DNA from: Cymbomonas tetramitiformis
Taxonomy: Eukaryota; Chlorophyta; Pyramimonadophyceae; Pyramimonadales; Pyramimonadaceae
Direction: 5' to 3'
NCBI GenBank assembly: GCA_001247695.2
Contig: LGRX02035467.1
Span: 1-64,000, forward strand
DNA length: 64,000 bases
Shown here: positions 33,572 through 44,168 of the stretch, piece after piece
Position numbering within the stretch: position 1 is the first letter of the stretch
Layout of the letters: each line of letters starts with the position of its first letter
Notes under the pieces: model-generated
Seen by the model: only the letters and a program-made list of their open reading frames with translations
The model's database searches: none
Told to the model about the DNA's origin: nothing
Program-made: the position numbers and the translations under genes

Positions 33572-33831
33572 TGCTGAAATCTGTATAGGCAGCCCTGACC
33601 GGGAGTCCCGGTGCAGGCCCCTATGACAGATTCCTAGGTAGCCAACACTGGACCGTGACTGATCCGTAAGCCTGTGCTGTGACACACCGAGTGTCACAGG
33701 TAGCTAGACTCGAGACCGTTCCGACTCCGTGACCGTTCCGGGTATATCTAGCTTAGGGTTTTATTTCTTATGAGAGTTTATCTATATTGGTTCACTGACT
33801 GTCTGATATCTTGAACCGGGATATTCCAGTA
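33572..33831 (+). repeat. 3' LTR of the gag-only element
   Basis: It matches 30264-30523 over its full length with about three differences (one C deletion in GGACCTGTGAC, C/T in AAGCCCGTG, one T insertion in AGGGTTTAT). The target duplication CAACG follows at 33832-33836. Confidence 0.92.
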
Positions 33832-34117
33832 CAACGTGTGCCGCCATCACTGCCATGCTAAAAGGCCATACCGCGAGAACAATACACCACCGCCCAAGTG
33901 GGCGCTCAACCCCTCCTACGTCCTACTTAGCCGAACATGGCAACAGCAAGGCGCTGTGCCATCATCAGAATCACCGGAAAGCCGGTGCGGGCCATAACCT
34001 GCGAGGAAGACAGATACGCAGTCCGGCTAAGCTCGCTGAGCATCAAACTGATCATCCTATAAACAGCGTCTGGCCGAGGCTTTATGCTCTCGGAAACCCA
34101 GACAGTGAAGCAAGACT

Positions 34118-34155
34118 GTACTACTGTACTGTACTACTGTACAGTACAGTGCTAG
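34118..34155. repeat. TACTGTACTG microsatellite-like run
   Basis: Overlapping ACTGTACT and ACTGTACAGTACAGT words form a short partly palindromic run in the gap between the LTR element and the DIRS-like element. No gene is seen between 33837 and 34249. Confidence 0.8.
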
Positions 34156-34249
34156 GATGCCACGGACACGATACGGAAGCAGGGTCAGGCTAGGGGCTAG
34201 TCAGAGCCCATAATAACTAAGCCTAAACCCGAAGTCCAGCACAAATTAC

Positions 34250-35389
34250 TCATACAAATACCCGCACGAATGATTGTGCCGCATTCAGCTCCATGTATTC
34301 TTTCGTCGAGACTTTCTCTATCTGCCTTGAGGATGACATTCCCAAGACTTGCCACACTTTCATATAATGTCTAGCAATCCTCTCTGTTTTGCAATACGCC
34401 TGTCCCATAACCTGCTGCAGGTCGGCTCCTTCAAGGAAAAGTTCGATTGCTCCCGCTGTCCGAATGTTGAAGAATGTTTCCCCATTGAACAGCCCCGCTT
34501 TTTGCAACCAGCATTTGAGGTCTGAATTCATCTGCTTCCTGGAAATTGGACTATTTTCCACTTTGCCAGACCTGACTGGTTTGAACAAGAATCCTTGTGC
34601 AAGGTTCACACCCAAAATTTTCATCACTTGGAGGTAGTCCTCCAACGCTGAGATGGGGCATTTAGATTTATCAGGGAGTCTTTTGATTCCGAAAACGTGT
34701 TCATCGCCCGAACGGAGTGTCTTCCCCCACTGGTAGTTGAAGAGAAAACCGGAGTTATCGGGAAATCTTATGATCCCTTCCACCCTTGTGGCGCCCAGCT
34801 CCGCCGGTCTCTTCAGAGCGTATAAGTCCATCAGGATCATTGCCTTACATCTAAGAGTGATGAACAAAAGTATCCAATCTTGTGTCGAGGCAAAACCAGC
34901 TGCCTCTGCGTTCATGTGAATCACTAGCTTGTCGATCGTACAACTGAAAAGTGGTGTTGCCTGATTTGGGGTGATTCTTGCTTGCAACTGTTCGTTCCTG
35001 GTCATCGTTTCATAGACCTTAACCACTCTACCTGTGCACGGGTTGTCCGACCCACCCCTTCCGAAATCCTGGAAGGCACTAGAGAGTCTGCCGATAAGGG
35101 AATTCACCGAACTTGCGGCTTGCCTGACTGGGCAACTACATCTTCCCAGTTGAGGGCACGTGGCCGAATGTACGTTAGTCTTACCGAACTGTTCCAAGTA
35201 AATAAGATACCATAAGATGTGTTGTGCTGTACACGAATCCAATGATTCTAGTGGGGTCATGCAAGCCAGGAATTCCCCGAGGGCCCGCAAATTTCGGAGT
35301 TTGGCCGATTGGTACACATCCCTGGCCCTTGCTTCCTGAAGCTCCTTCGTTCTTAGATGTATGGCGGCCCAGTCAGGGGCTTTTCTCAA
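34250..35389 (-). CDS. Tyrosine recombinase of DIRS-like element
   Basis: 379 codons, intact. The N-terminal half (MRKAPDWAAIHLRTKELQEA, then FLACMTPLESLDS) is the core-binding part. The catalytic half has KRPAELGATRVEGI (candidate first Arg), DKSKCPISALEDYL and, at the C-terminus, NIRTAGAIELFLEGADL with ERIARHYMK, the Tyr nucleophile region. The second His-x-x-Arg box is not canonical. In DIRS elements this enzyme inserts a circular cDNA without target duplication. It sits directly 3' of the RT frame (155 bp gap) in the same orientation. Confidence 0.8.
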   Translation of the reverse strand: MRKAPDWAAIHLRTKELQEARARDVYQSAKLRNLRALGEFLACMTPLESLDSCTAQHILWYLIYLEQFGKTNVHSATCPQLGRCSCPVRQAASSVNSLIGRLSSAFQDFGRGGSDNPCTGRVVKVYETMTRNEQLQARITPNQATPLFSCTIDKLVIHMNAEAAGFASTQDWILLFITLRCKAMILMDLYALKRPAELGATRVEGIIRFPDNSGFLFNYQWGKTLRSGDEHVFGIKRLPDKSKCPISALEDYLQVMKILGVNLAQGFLFKPVRSGKVENSPISRKQMNSDLKCWLQKAGLFNGETFFNIRTAGAIELFLEGADLQQVMGQAYCKTERIARHYMKVWQVLGMSSSRQIEKVSTKEYMELNAAQSFVRVFV

Positions 35390-35544
35390 CAGGCTCTTGC
35401 CACCACCCTGTCAACCTCAAAATTTTCCCCTTCCCCGAAAGTTATTACAGGCGTTCAACAATTTATTTTCCAAGGTAAACGGATTACTATGGGAGGCTAT
35501 TAATATATCACATGAATTTTGTGTTTTTGGAATACGAAGTGTTT

Positions 35545-37440
35545 TTAAGAAAAATCGAATCTAAAAATCCAGACTGCCCACGGGAGTGGGCCTGCTTCTG
35601 ACCATCTTCCATTTCTAAGTTGTTGGAAACAGACCTCTCCTGCTTCAGCGATTCTGAACTTTTGTTTGCACAGTTTATTGTACGCAGTCCACCAGAACCC
35701 ATCTGGAGAGAAACCATCCCACTGTGGAGCAACCACAGAGGCTGACGCTTTCTGTTCTCTAAGATACATCAGGAACGGTCCCATTAATGCAAAAGGCGGA
35801 TTAGCATAACAGTTCAGTCCCGCTAGTGGATAGGCAAAGACATTGGTGCCACAAGCTTCTTTCTCTGGCAGCCTTGAGCAAAATCGCATTTTGGGACATC
35901 CCCGAACATTAGCCGTTGTTGCGAAGCAGTCGATGTTGTGCCGTCCAAACATCATGTTCAACAGAGGAGAGAACCGTGGCATTAATGAATAATGAGACTC
36001 TTCATCCGGGACTACAATAGTTCCATCAGGTCCCCTTGAAAAGGAAACCACCTTCAGCTCCAAGTTGTTATCCGCGACAAATCTATAGAGCTTTTCTGCC
36101 AAGTCCTTGCATGCTTTCGCGCCCAGGTTAGACGAGAGGACTCTCGATGAATCCCAGATATTTTTATCCAAGATTATGTCCCAGCGTTGCGGGACCCGTT
36201 CTACTGGGATTTCGAACAAGGCTTCAGAAATCAAAATTGACTGATCCACCGACGAGCAGGTTCTCAAATCTCGATAACACGAAATTTCATCTTGGAATTC
36301 CCCTGCTCTGATTGATGCCGTGACTTTTGTACCATCGACGTTTGTATCCACGAGTATCGAGCAGTGGGCCTGCTTCCTAAATGCGGACACCTTAATCAGC
36401 GACGGCTGGAAGAGTTGACTCAAGTAGAGTTTGAAATGCCTCATCTGCTTACTGTTCAGGAAAAAACTTTTTCTGCAGAATTCGTGCCTCTTTGCCAGGA
36501 AGGCATACAGCTTCCTGCATGCAATAAGGATGCCCGGGGCTGCGATTGACATTGAAACCAACTTTCCTGCCACTCTTTCCAGGTCCCTGGCCGAAATACT
36601 TGACGAAGCTCGCAGGTCCGTTGCCAGGCTCAAGAACTTATCCCATTTTTTCTGCGGGATGAAGAATTCCTGCTTCGCAAGGTCAATACCAATGCCTAGC
36701 CAGGTGATGGTCAAGGACGGAATGAACTCCGTCTTCTCCAGATGAATAAAATATCCTGCCGCCGTCATGCATGACGAGACAACGAACGCCGAGATTTTGG
36801 CTCTTTCCTGTTTCGTAAGAGTTGAAGCACCCACTGGGGCCGGTCCCCCGGCATTATCATCAATGTAGTATAAATATGGTACAGTAATCACTCACCTTTA
36901 AGAAAACCAGAGATTTGGGGTCAGCCAGCTAATTCCACCAACTTGCGTACCCCCCCCCGCCAGCGCCAGCGTCCTATGGAATCGGTAAGAATTAGCAAGT
37001 ATTTTCTTTCAATCAGCCAGCAATTCTCTTAAAAGTCCAATGATAAACACTTAAAAAGGCGACATTTTCAAAAATTTCCGCCTGCGGCGCCAGCACCCAT
37101 ATTTCTTATTTTCGAGGATTCCATAGCTCAAAAAAACCAGCCAGCTTTTCTCGACAACTTCGGTACCCCCCCCAAAAAAAAAGCTGGCTGGTTTCTTATC
37201 GCCGGGTTTTCTTAAAGGTGAGTGATTACTGTATCCCCAGCCGCCGGATGAATCCCGCGAATTCTCCCGCGAAGGCGCTATAAATGACCGGCGCTAGCTT
37301 CCATCCAAAATTGAGAACTGTATAGACGTAATAAACGCCCTCCCACAGGAAACCCATGTCCTGTTGCGACTCCTCTGTAAGCATCACATGGAAGAATCCG
37401 TTCGCTTGGTCCATAATAAATGCCGGATCCCCCACCTCTA
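35545..37440 (-). pseudogene. DIRS RT, RNase H and NPPF domain, split by a MITE
   Basis: RT palm: DQANGFFHVMLTEE (about 37226-37435), GWKLAPVIYSAFAGEF, then after the 350-bp insertion YLYYIDDNAG, the YxDD box, and HLEKTEF, LGIGIDLAKQEFF. Removing 36882-37231 and one TA restores GIPYLYYIDD in frame. A divergent RNase H follows (SILVDTNVDGTKV, ISEALFEIP, DEESHYSLMP), then HNIDCFATTANVRGCPKMRF and CYANPPFALMGPFLMYL, which is the DIRS-type methylase-like end. At about 37436 the frame must change to join the upstream RT fingers (PHLVMPVGVEPAKPRKINDA). Confidence 0.8.
36882..37231. mobile_element. Pogo/Tc1-mariner-like MITE, 350 bp
   Basis: Perfect 27-bp TIRs begin CAGTAATCACTCACC and are flanked by TA target duplications (36880-36881 and 37232-37233). 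The TA duplication and CAGT-type ends point to Tc1/mariner, pogo/Tigger branch. No coding capacity. Subterminal CAGCCAGCTTTT next to a C- or G-run is shared with the 46774-47532 element, so both belong to one family. Confidence 0.9.
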
Positions 37441-38553
37441 CGTAAGATTTGTGGAAGCATTGTCACCGACTCGTAGGTAAACGGAATATCCTTGCACCAA
37501 AGGTTAAGAAATCTTGCATCGTTGATCTTTCTTGGTTTGGCTGGCTCCACTCCTACCGGCATAACAAGATGCGGGGGAGAGCATTCCCCTTCTTTGCCCC
37601 AGACTCTTATCGCTCCCCACTTGAGCTCGTCCTGTATCTTCCCAGAGATCCATGGGATCAAATGATCCGGTATCGCATGATTCTTGAACTGCATCTTCGG
37701 GGGTGTTCTCGAGTCGAAACGAGCCCCTTCGTAAGTGCCTGAAAAATGTTGGAAGAAATCCGAGATGGAGACTCCATTCTTTGCCCATTCTTTGACCAGC
37801 AATCCCATCTCTGATGATGTTACCACTGTGTCCCAGAACTGGGTACACTCATGGATAGTTCCCACCCGGAACTCCCCCGGATCCCTAGCTGGTGCGGAAA
37901 GGGGGTCCGGGACCAAATTACCACTGAGGGCATCAATTACTGAAGGGGCCAAGGTGTCCCGCCCTTGGGCCTCACGTGGCCCTAAGGACTGTTGCCTCTC
38001 CATCACTTCCCGGGCACTGTCGAATCCTTTTACTGCCATGGTAATAAATGCAAGCGGGTCTCTCACACTTGTCGTAGCCGGCATGCCAGAATCCAGTGCG
38101 AAGTTGGCCAGGCTGTTCAGCCAGTTTATTGTGGTCTCGTGCCACATGCTTGAAATTGAAAACACAATCCGGGCGCAAGGCCATGTGAGCTTTCCCAACG
38201 ATAAGTAGTCTCTCCAAGTCTTTTGCGATAACGTTACGGGAGCCCGAGAATGCTGACACCACCAGCTCCGAGTCCCCAACAATTATTGCTGTGGTCAAGT
38301 TCCATTCTATTGCTCTTTGGATTGCAATCACGGCCCCCACGAATTCTGCATAATTATTCGTCTTGGATCCAAGGCGCCCGTAGTCCCGGGTCCACTGTTG
38401 ACCTTGTTCTGAGCAGAGTGCCACCCCGAACGAGGCTTGCCTCAAATCCGGCGACGCGTTAAAGCGGCATGCACCATCGAAGAAAAGCAATCCCTTCCGT
38501 GGGGCTGAGTTTGGCTCGTGTCCCTGTTCGAGACAACAACCACACCAGAGCAC
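37437..38553 (-). pseudogene. N-terminal RNase H-like domain and RT fingers of the DIRS-like element
   Basis: Frame 37972-38553 starts MLWCGCCLEQGHEP and shows a complete type-1 RNase H pattern: FFDGACRFNA (Asp), TNNYAEFVGAVIAIQRA (Glu), IVGDSELVVSAF (Asp) and HVARDHNKLAEQP (the last box has Asn/Glu around the usual Asp). The frame changes near 38200 to one covering a linker (PATTSVRDPLAFITMAVKGF) and RT fingers (IPWISGKIQDELKWGAIR, PAKPRKINDARFLN). The fingers frame then breaks at about 37436. The extra RNase H lies upstream of the RT, separate from the normal one downstream of it. Confidence 0.7.
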
Positions 38554-38867
38554 TCTTCCTTTCAGGAGAAATGCTCCTCGAAAATCGCACCCCGGTCTCT
38601 ACCGGGCCCCAATCTTGTGGAAAGGGATGGACGATTTTCGAGCCTGGCCACTTCCGGTGTGCTACTCGTGTAGAGTAACCCACCCGTTGTGGTCAGTACT
38701 CTAACCGTCCAACATCCCCATGTTAAAGGGAGGCTTCTATGATGGACGGGACCAGGTGGTCCGTGCAGGCAAGATAATTGGCATTAATTGCCTGTATCCG
38801 CGAAGCACTCCAATTTGAGATATGCATCCCAAAGTCCGAAACCCAGTGTTCCGAAGCTGATCACGAA

Positions 38868-39222
38868 ATCTAACGTAGAGCAAAAAAAAGCAAATCCAAT
38901 TATCGAAATCCAGGATCCCGAAGGCTGAAATCTGAAAATTTAACGTAGAGCAAAATCAACGAAATCGAAATTTCGAAAATCTAACGTAGAGCAAAAAAAC
39001 AAATCCAAAATTCGAAAATCCAGCATCCCGAAGACTGAAAACTGAAAATCTAACGTAGAGCAAAATCAGCCAAATCGAAATTTCGAAATCTAACGTAGAG
39101 CAAAAATACCACATCCAAAATTCGAAAATCCAGCATCCCGAAGACTGAAATCTGAAAATCTAACGTAGAGCAAAATCAGCCAAATCGACATTTCGAAAAT
39201 CTAACGTAGAGCAAATTCACAA
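38868..39222. repeat. A-rich tandem repeat with CTAACGTAGAGCAAA
   Basis: Seven copies of CTAACGTAGAGCAAA are spaced alternately about 44 and 66-70 bp apart. Between them are AAATCGAAATTTCGAAA and CCGAAGACTGAAATCTG, giving a higher-order unit of about 110 bp. It sits just upstream of the DIRS-like element's start and could be its terminal or 5' region. Confidence 0.85.
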
Positions 39223-39801
39223 AAATGCAAAATTAACTTGGTTTTTATTAGCTCAAAATGACGGGGAAGATGTCCTCTTTTACACACGCATCTACACTAT
39301 TGAGCGAATCAAACTTATCCGTGAGCAATTTTGGGGAGTATGCGAGGGGGTAGGAAAAATTGTGCAATTTCCAAGTGATTTTGGGGTTTTACCTACCCAT
39401 GCTACTTCAACCGAGGTTTTGAGGGTCAAGATGAACTCGGATGAAACCTTTGACAAGACACTGCAGAAAGAGCAACTCGAGAACTTGACGACATAGGTCT
39501 CCGAATTTTCAAAGGACCTTCGAGTGTCACGGGGAGTCCCTTATATTACCCGCGTTCTTAGGTATTTTGCACCCAACCTAAGAGAAATCCGGAATATTTC
39601 ATCACATACCCTATTGATACGGTCCCATTATACCCCGCAGATTGCGATCACAGAGGTGTGATGCATATCCATTGTTCAAAGGGAACATAGTAGGCCATGG
39701 CCTAGCCTTGCTTTGGCACTATAAGTCCGATATTCGAGGAGTAATTGACGTTTGAAAAAGGGTTCTTAGGTTGGGTGCACCCAACTTAGTGGTGGGTAAT
39801 A

Positions 39802-39940
39802 GACACTTGGACTTCGAAGCTGGAGGTGAACCGCCACTTTGCAATTCTTCATTTCCGCGATCCGGGGAGCGAGATCAGACGATCCGTCTCCTGAATGACG
39901 GTCATCACTGATGACGGAAGGAAAGTCGGCGATCAACAGT
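39802..39940. repeat. 139-bp repeat, copy 2 (partner at 29680-29818)
   Basis: Same orientation and length as the partner. After GATCAACAGT the sequence diverges (CGAGAGTTCAG here, GATACTGTTGA there). Confidence 0.9.
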
Positions 39941-40184
39941 CGAGAGTTCAGAGTCTTAGAGTAGAGACTCTAAGGAGTAAGGACAAAAATGCGGAATCGC
40001 CGGACGGGATTCCTAGTTTTCTTTTATAGGGGGTACGTAAACGTACAGGTGGGGAAAAATCAAAATTCTCCAATCCTATAAATCCTACATGATCATGATC
40101 ATGTGAAGAATCTAGAATAAGAATGAGAGAAACAGAAAGAGAGAGGCCGCAAGCGCGGGCCGCGTGCACTGGGGGGGCGGGATG

Positions 40185-40320
40185 GTTGTGTTGTGGTTGC
40201 GGTGTGTGTGGGAGGGTTGCTGTGTTGTGGTTGCGGTTTGGGTGTTGTGGTGTGTGTGTTGTGGTGTGTGTGTTGTGGTGTGTGTGTTGTGGTGTGTGTA
40301 TGTGTTGCGGTTAATAATAA
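40185..40320. repeat. GTGTTGTGG simple repeat
   Basis: A run of GTTGTGGTGTGTGT units is followed by AATAATAATAATAA. It is followed by G-rich sequence at about 40530-40680. Frames across it are artefacts. I see no gene between 39223 and 40701. Confidence 0.9.
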
Positions 40321-40701
40321 TAATAAAACATTTACGCTAGCAAAGGAGACAAAGTCCTGAGAGTGCGGTATCCCTGCAAAGCAGGCTAGTGAAAACACCA
40401 AGGGCTACTCCCTCTACTATAGCGCGCCCACAAAGGGGCTCAGCCCACTTTTCAGCAGGGTGACATCTAGAGAAAAAGCTAGGTGCTAAGCAAAAAAATT
40501 CTAGAAGATGGAGAAGCAGCCATGGCCGGGTGAGTGGAGGGGTGGCTGAATCTGAGCGGTGGGGAGGGAAGTCGAAGAATTAAGGGGGTATTTGGAGACG
40601 TTGAGGAAGGGGTCAGGTGGGCGGGGAGAGGGGGTGGGGGGAGGGGAGGGCCCCTCCCCTAGGGGACGGGGAACCATCTTGTATTGCAAGACTTTTGAAA
40701 A

Positions 40702-43457
40702 TTACTGCAGAAGGGTTTGAAGAAAGTCGTTTGATTGCTGCACAGCTTCTGTTTCTGTCATGGTCTCACTGCTCGAGATGTCAACTGTATGCGGGTCAGT
40801 GTTTAAGGTGGTAGTGGTGTTTAACAGAAACACGTCTCGCCTATTTTTGGTGTGTTGCCTACAGATTCTTGAAAGTTTTTTAAGGAGAGGTTTAATCTTG
40901 CCACGGGGAACACCTATCGTGTTGAGGACAGTACCAAAAAGAGGAGGGAGGTATCCCATGAGTGTAAGTACTTTGGGCCATTTCACGGTGCTTATGAAGG
41001 GCTTTGAATTTGCGTTGGTGATTGTCGTGTCATGGTGACCACCATAATAATGCTCAGCATCACTCTGATGATAGGGAGGGTCTTGAGTGGGCCATGGGCA
41101 AAGCGAAGAAGGAAGTACTTTGTCGCTTTCGTTTATAGCTTCATTCCAAATATCAGGGCTGACTCCTGTGTATTCTAGCCTCTTCTCCGTGACTCTGGAC
41201 TTAGGAAGGACATTGAGGAACCATCTGGCAATCTTTTTCTGTGTAGGCCTCCAATCAAAGGCTGGTTGAGTATCACTGGGTGCACTGTCTATAGCTATGA
41301 TAACGACATCCGAAAAGTCATCCTTATAGCATCCGCCACCTGGAAGAACGTAGGGGTCATCACCCGTCCAATAACCATGTGGGATAAATGGAATAGTGTT
41401 ATGCGGGAATCTGAAAACAAGTTTAAAGCCTTTATCAAACCATCTTTTTTGGTTTTTGAGAGACAGCGGAAGAATCCATGTTCCTGAAAATCCAGGGACG
41501 GTGTTGGCCGCTTTATGTCCCATTTCCAAGGTAGTCATAACCGCCGACGATTTGCCCTTATCCTTCCCATCAAAGGGGGGATTTCCGTAAACGATTCTGC
41601 CAATGCCTGTTAACGGGTCCACGTAGGCATCCCAAGCGAGACCATCAAAGCCGATTTTCCCATGATGGCAGAAGGGCCTGAGGGCTTTTTTCATTCTTGT
41701 GGTGGGTATGCATCTTCTCGAGTGAATTCTAGGGTGGGCATTTAGTGGGTTAGAGAAAAGTTCACACCCGTTTTTGTCAAGGTTTCTGTCATCCACCAAA
41801 ATATCTAAGAGGCTTCTTCTGATTGCGTAGCAGTTTTTAGGATCTCCCGATTCAAACTTACATGCATTGAGTGCTACATGAATATCGTGTGCCCTATTCG
41901 AGTACTCCGCAAGTGAGCATGGTGCTGCTTTGTTGGAAAGGCGGTGCCAAGCCAAAAGTTTCCAAAACTCTTTCTTTTGGACATATTGGAGTTCGGGATA
42001 TTTAATTGTTCCCGTAACATGGTCCACTTCGGGCTTAGCGGTCACAGCAATGGTATTCTTTTTTGAACTTGATGGACGGTACATGCTAGCTTCCGGGAGA
42101 GCGTGTAAGTATAATTCCTCATTCATTTCCTGTCTTAGATCAGCAAGTGGAAAAAGTTTCGATGGTTGTGTTTTGATGTATGTGGTACCTTTTCCAGGGT
42201 TTAGTAGTTTAGGCTTTTCTGAGATTTCTTCAGCAATGATTCTCCTTAGTTCGCTATCTTGGGTTGTTCTAAGACTATTCAAACTATTATTATGTCCTGT
42301 GCATTCAAGTTGGATGTGTTCGAAGGTACATTTTGTATTCTGTTGGCAGTAGGGGCAGTTTTCAGTTTCGATTTTCCCCAGTTTAAATAAACGTGTTGGA
42401 GAGGCTTGGAGACCCAGGAGTTCTCTGCTTCTAGAAGCGGTGAAAGCTTTAGGTGTTATTTTGGAAATATCCTTAGTGGGGGTGGTGTTATTCTCGTTGA
42501 GCATCCTCAAGTACTTCCCTTGAGACTGTAGAGTTCTCCAATTATGATAGTGTGATAGTCGTTGAATTCTTTTAATGTGACTGCGGATATCACCTAAAAT
42601 AGGAACCTCAAAAAAAAATAAAGAGAAGGGCAGTTCCTCAGCAGGGTCGTAGCGGGAGATGTCTAAACAGCCCCCTCTGAATGAGGCTCTTTTAGCAGTA
42701 CGGTCCACTCTGTCATGGACTTTGTCATTATTGTGACCCCTGATCCATTTGAGGATGATTTTACTGTGGTCTCCTTCACTGTAGAAGCCAAGTTCTTCTA
42801 ACAGTAGGCGAACAGCCTGCACATCTCTGCGATTAGCTTCACGTAACTTGTCCCGGGCGCTCATGGATCTGCCATCCTTTGTTACAGCAGATATTGCAGC
42901 CATGGAGTCAATGGCATGTACCATTGGAGTCATGGATTTGAGGAGTTTCTCTTTTTGTTCTGTGAGTAAGAATCGCAGTCCCGCAATTTCAGCAGATGTG
43001 CTACTAGGGTTTTGGATATCTTCCTTGATGAGAAGCCCCGGTGCGGCGAAAGTTCTCGAGGGGGGAATATTCATCTTCCGAACAAGTGGCATTCCGTTGT
43101 CAAAGTTTTTTATGGCATATGCTGCACCACTGCATGCTGATTTTTTACCAGCAAAAAGAGAACCATCGCTTGCCGTATCATAATCTTCCATTTGGTTGCT
43201 CTCTTCGGCGTGGGGGGTAGATTCTTCTTCTGAGTCGCTAGGGCAGCTGTATTCACTTTCTTCTTCCGCAGTTTTGTTTTTCATTCTGGCAATAATGGTC
43301 TCATACTGTCTGTCTGAGATGTAATCATGGTGTGAGTTAATATCACTGACTTTAGCAAGAACAGAAGAGGGCGGGTCCGTATGGTCATTATAGTCGAAAA
43401 TGGAACCTGCTGGAAGTAGGATGCAGCCGTCATTGGTGATGCTATATTCAAAGTCGT
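40702..43457 (-). pseudogene. Retroelement C-terminal polyprotein: RNase H, zinc knuckle, NPPF methylase-like domain
   Basis: A single minus-strand frame runs from 43728, but the first ~90 codons are antisense to the Ty3 LTR at 43458, so the true remnant starts at 43457 (DFEYSITNDG). Next is an acidic region, then RNase H type 1: DTASDGSLFAGK (Asp), SAEIAGLRFLL (Glu), HAIDSMAAISAV (Asp), ILKWIRGHNND and VHDRVDRTAKRA. A LINE-type zinc motif follows (CPYCQQNTKCTFEHIQLEC). The last ~400 residues include FDGLAWDAYVDP, IVYGNPPFDGKDKG and TWILPLSLK, resembling Dam-type N6-adenine methylases (NPPF motif) and the tail domain of DIRS elements. The RT is missing because the 5' part was removed or displaced by the LTR. 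The frame is intact over 918 codons, so loss was recent. The exact clade is unknown. Confidence 0.7.
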
Positions 43458-44168
43458 TGTGCCAGGAGGCACGACGTACCTGCTGAGACACCCATAGTAG
43501 GGGGGTCTGATTTCGATGAGAATAAGAGTAGCGAACTATTAGGGAAATTAGTGAGTGGATGTGACATTGCCTGAGCGAACAGTTGGGGAAAATAATATGT
43601 GAGCTCAGAGGAGAGAATAAAGAGAGGTAACAGAGTTGGTCTCTCAGACTTGGACAGCAAATGATATAACTCTTGCTGTCTGGGTTTATGTTAAATAGTA
43701 TATCTGAATATATGATATGATTCCTCAAGATAATAGAGGATAATAGTCTACTCCTGGGAATTCCCCTGGGACAATTTGGTATCTTAGGCGTGTGAGCGTC
43801 TTTTTAGCTCGCTCTCGCTCGCTTTGCGTGCTTGCATGCGCACTTTGGACCTGTGGCGAACTGCTTTCAGCTTCCGTTGCGACGTTCTGATATGTTTTTG
43901 GTGTGCATTCCGGTTGTTCTGGCGGCTTTACGGGTTAGCGTCCTAGAGGCGGGACCGTTTTTGTCGTTGGTTATACCGGTTTCACTCGTTTTTGGCCTAT
44001 TTTGGCTCACTTCCGTGTGCATCCTGATAAGTGAACTCTACGGCACATATTGGGGGGGAGGTATGATGGCTTACAACAACTTTTGGGCGATTTTTATGAG
44101 TTATTTACAATTGTTTTAGTCTTCATCAACTCATAGTATGGCCTCAAACAGCTTATTTCTTCAAAATA
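43458..44168 (+). repeat. Ty3/gypsy 5' LTR, truncated (copy i)
   Basis: It starts TGTGCCAGGAGGCACGACG and matches the LTRs at 15402 and 54469 (reverse). Homology ends at AAAATATGTGC (44168), where the other copies continue TTAAT but this one jumps into pol. The LTR 3' end, leader and gag are therefore deleted. Confidence 0.85.

Larger units (their letters stand above)
30264..33831 (+). mobile_element. Gag-only LTR retrotransposon (TR-GAG type), 3,568 bp
   Basis: Two 260-bp LTRs (30264-30523, 33572-33831) differ at about three positions. They are flanked by the 5-bp duplication CAACG (30259-30263 and 33832-33836). The interior encodes a Gag-like protein with a zinc-knuckle-like motif and no protease, integrase, RT or RNase H. 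It therefore must be mobilised in trans, as described for TR-GAG elements. Young by LTR similarity. LTRs start TGCTGAAATC and end CCAGTA, so the 3' end is TA rather than the usual CA. Confidence 0.92.
34250..38690 (-). mobile_element. DIRS-like tyrosine-recombinase retrotransposon
   Basis: On the minus strand the order is RNase H-like domain, linker, RT palm, RNase H, NPPF domain, then a tyrosine recombinase in a separate frame. Use of a tyrosine recombinase instead of a DDE integrase and the DIRS-type NPPF domain after the RNase H identify the group. Split direct or inverted termini typical of DIRS were not found, so the limits are approximate. Frameshifts and a MITE insertion mean this copy is inactive. 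Confidence 0.8.

Noticed and set aside
36882..37231. Intron in the DIRS RT gene
   Set aside because: The segment has perfect 27-bp inverted repeats and a TA duplication, and no donor/acceptor pair in the right orientation at its ends, so a MITE explains it better.
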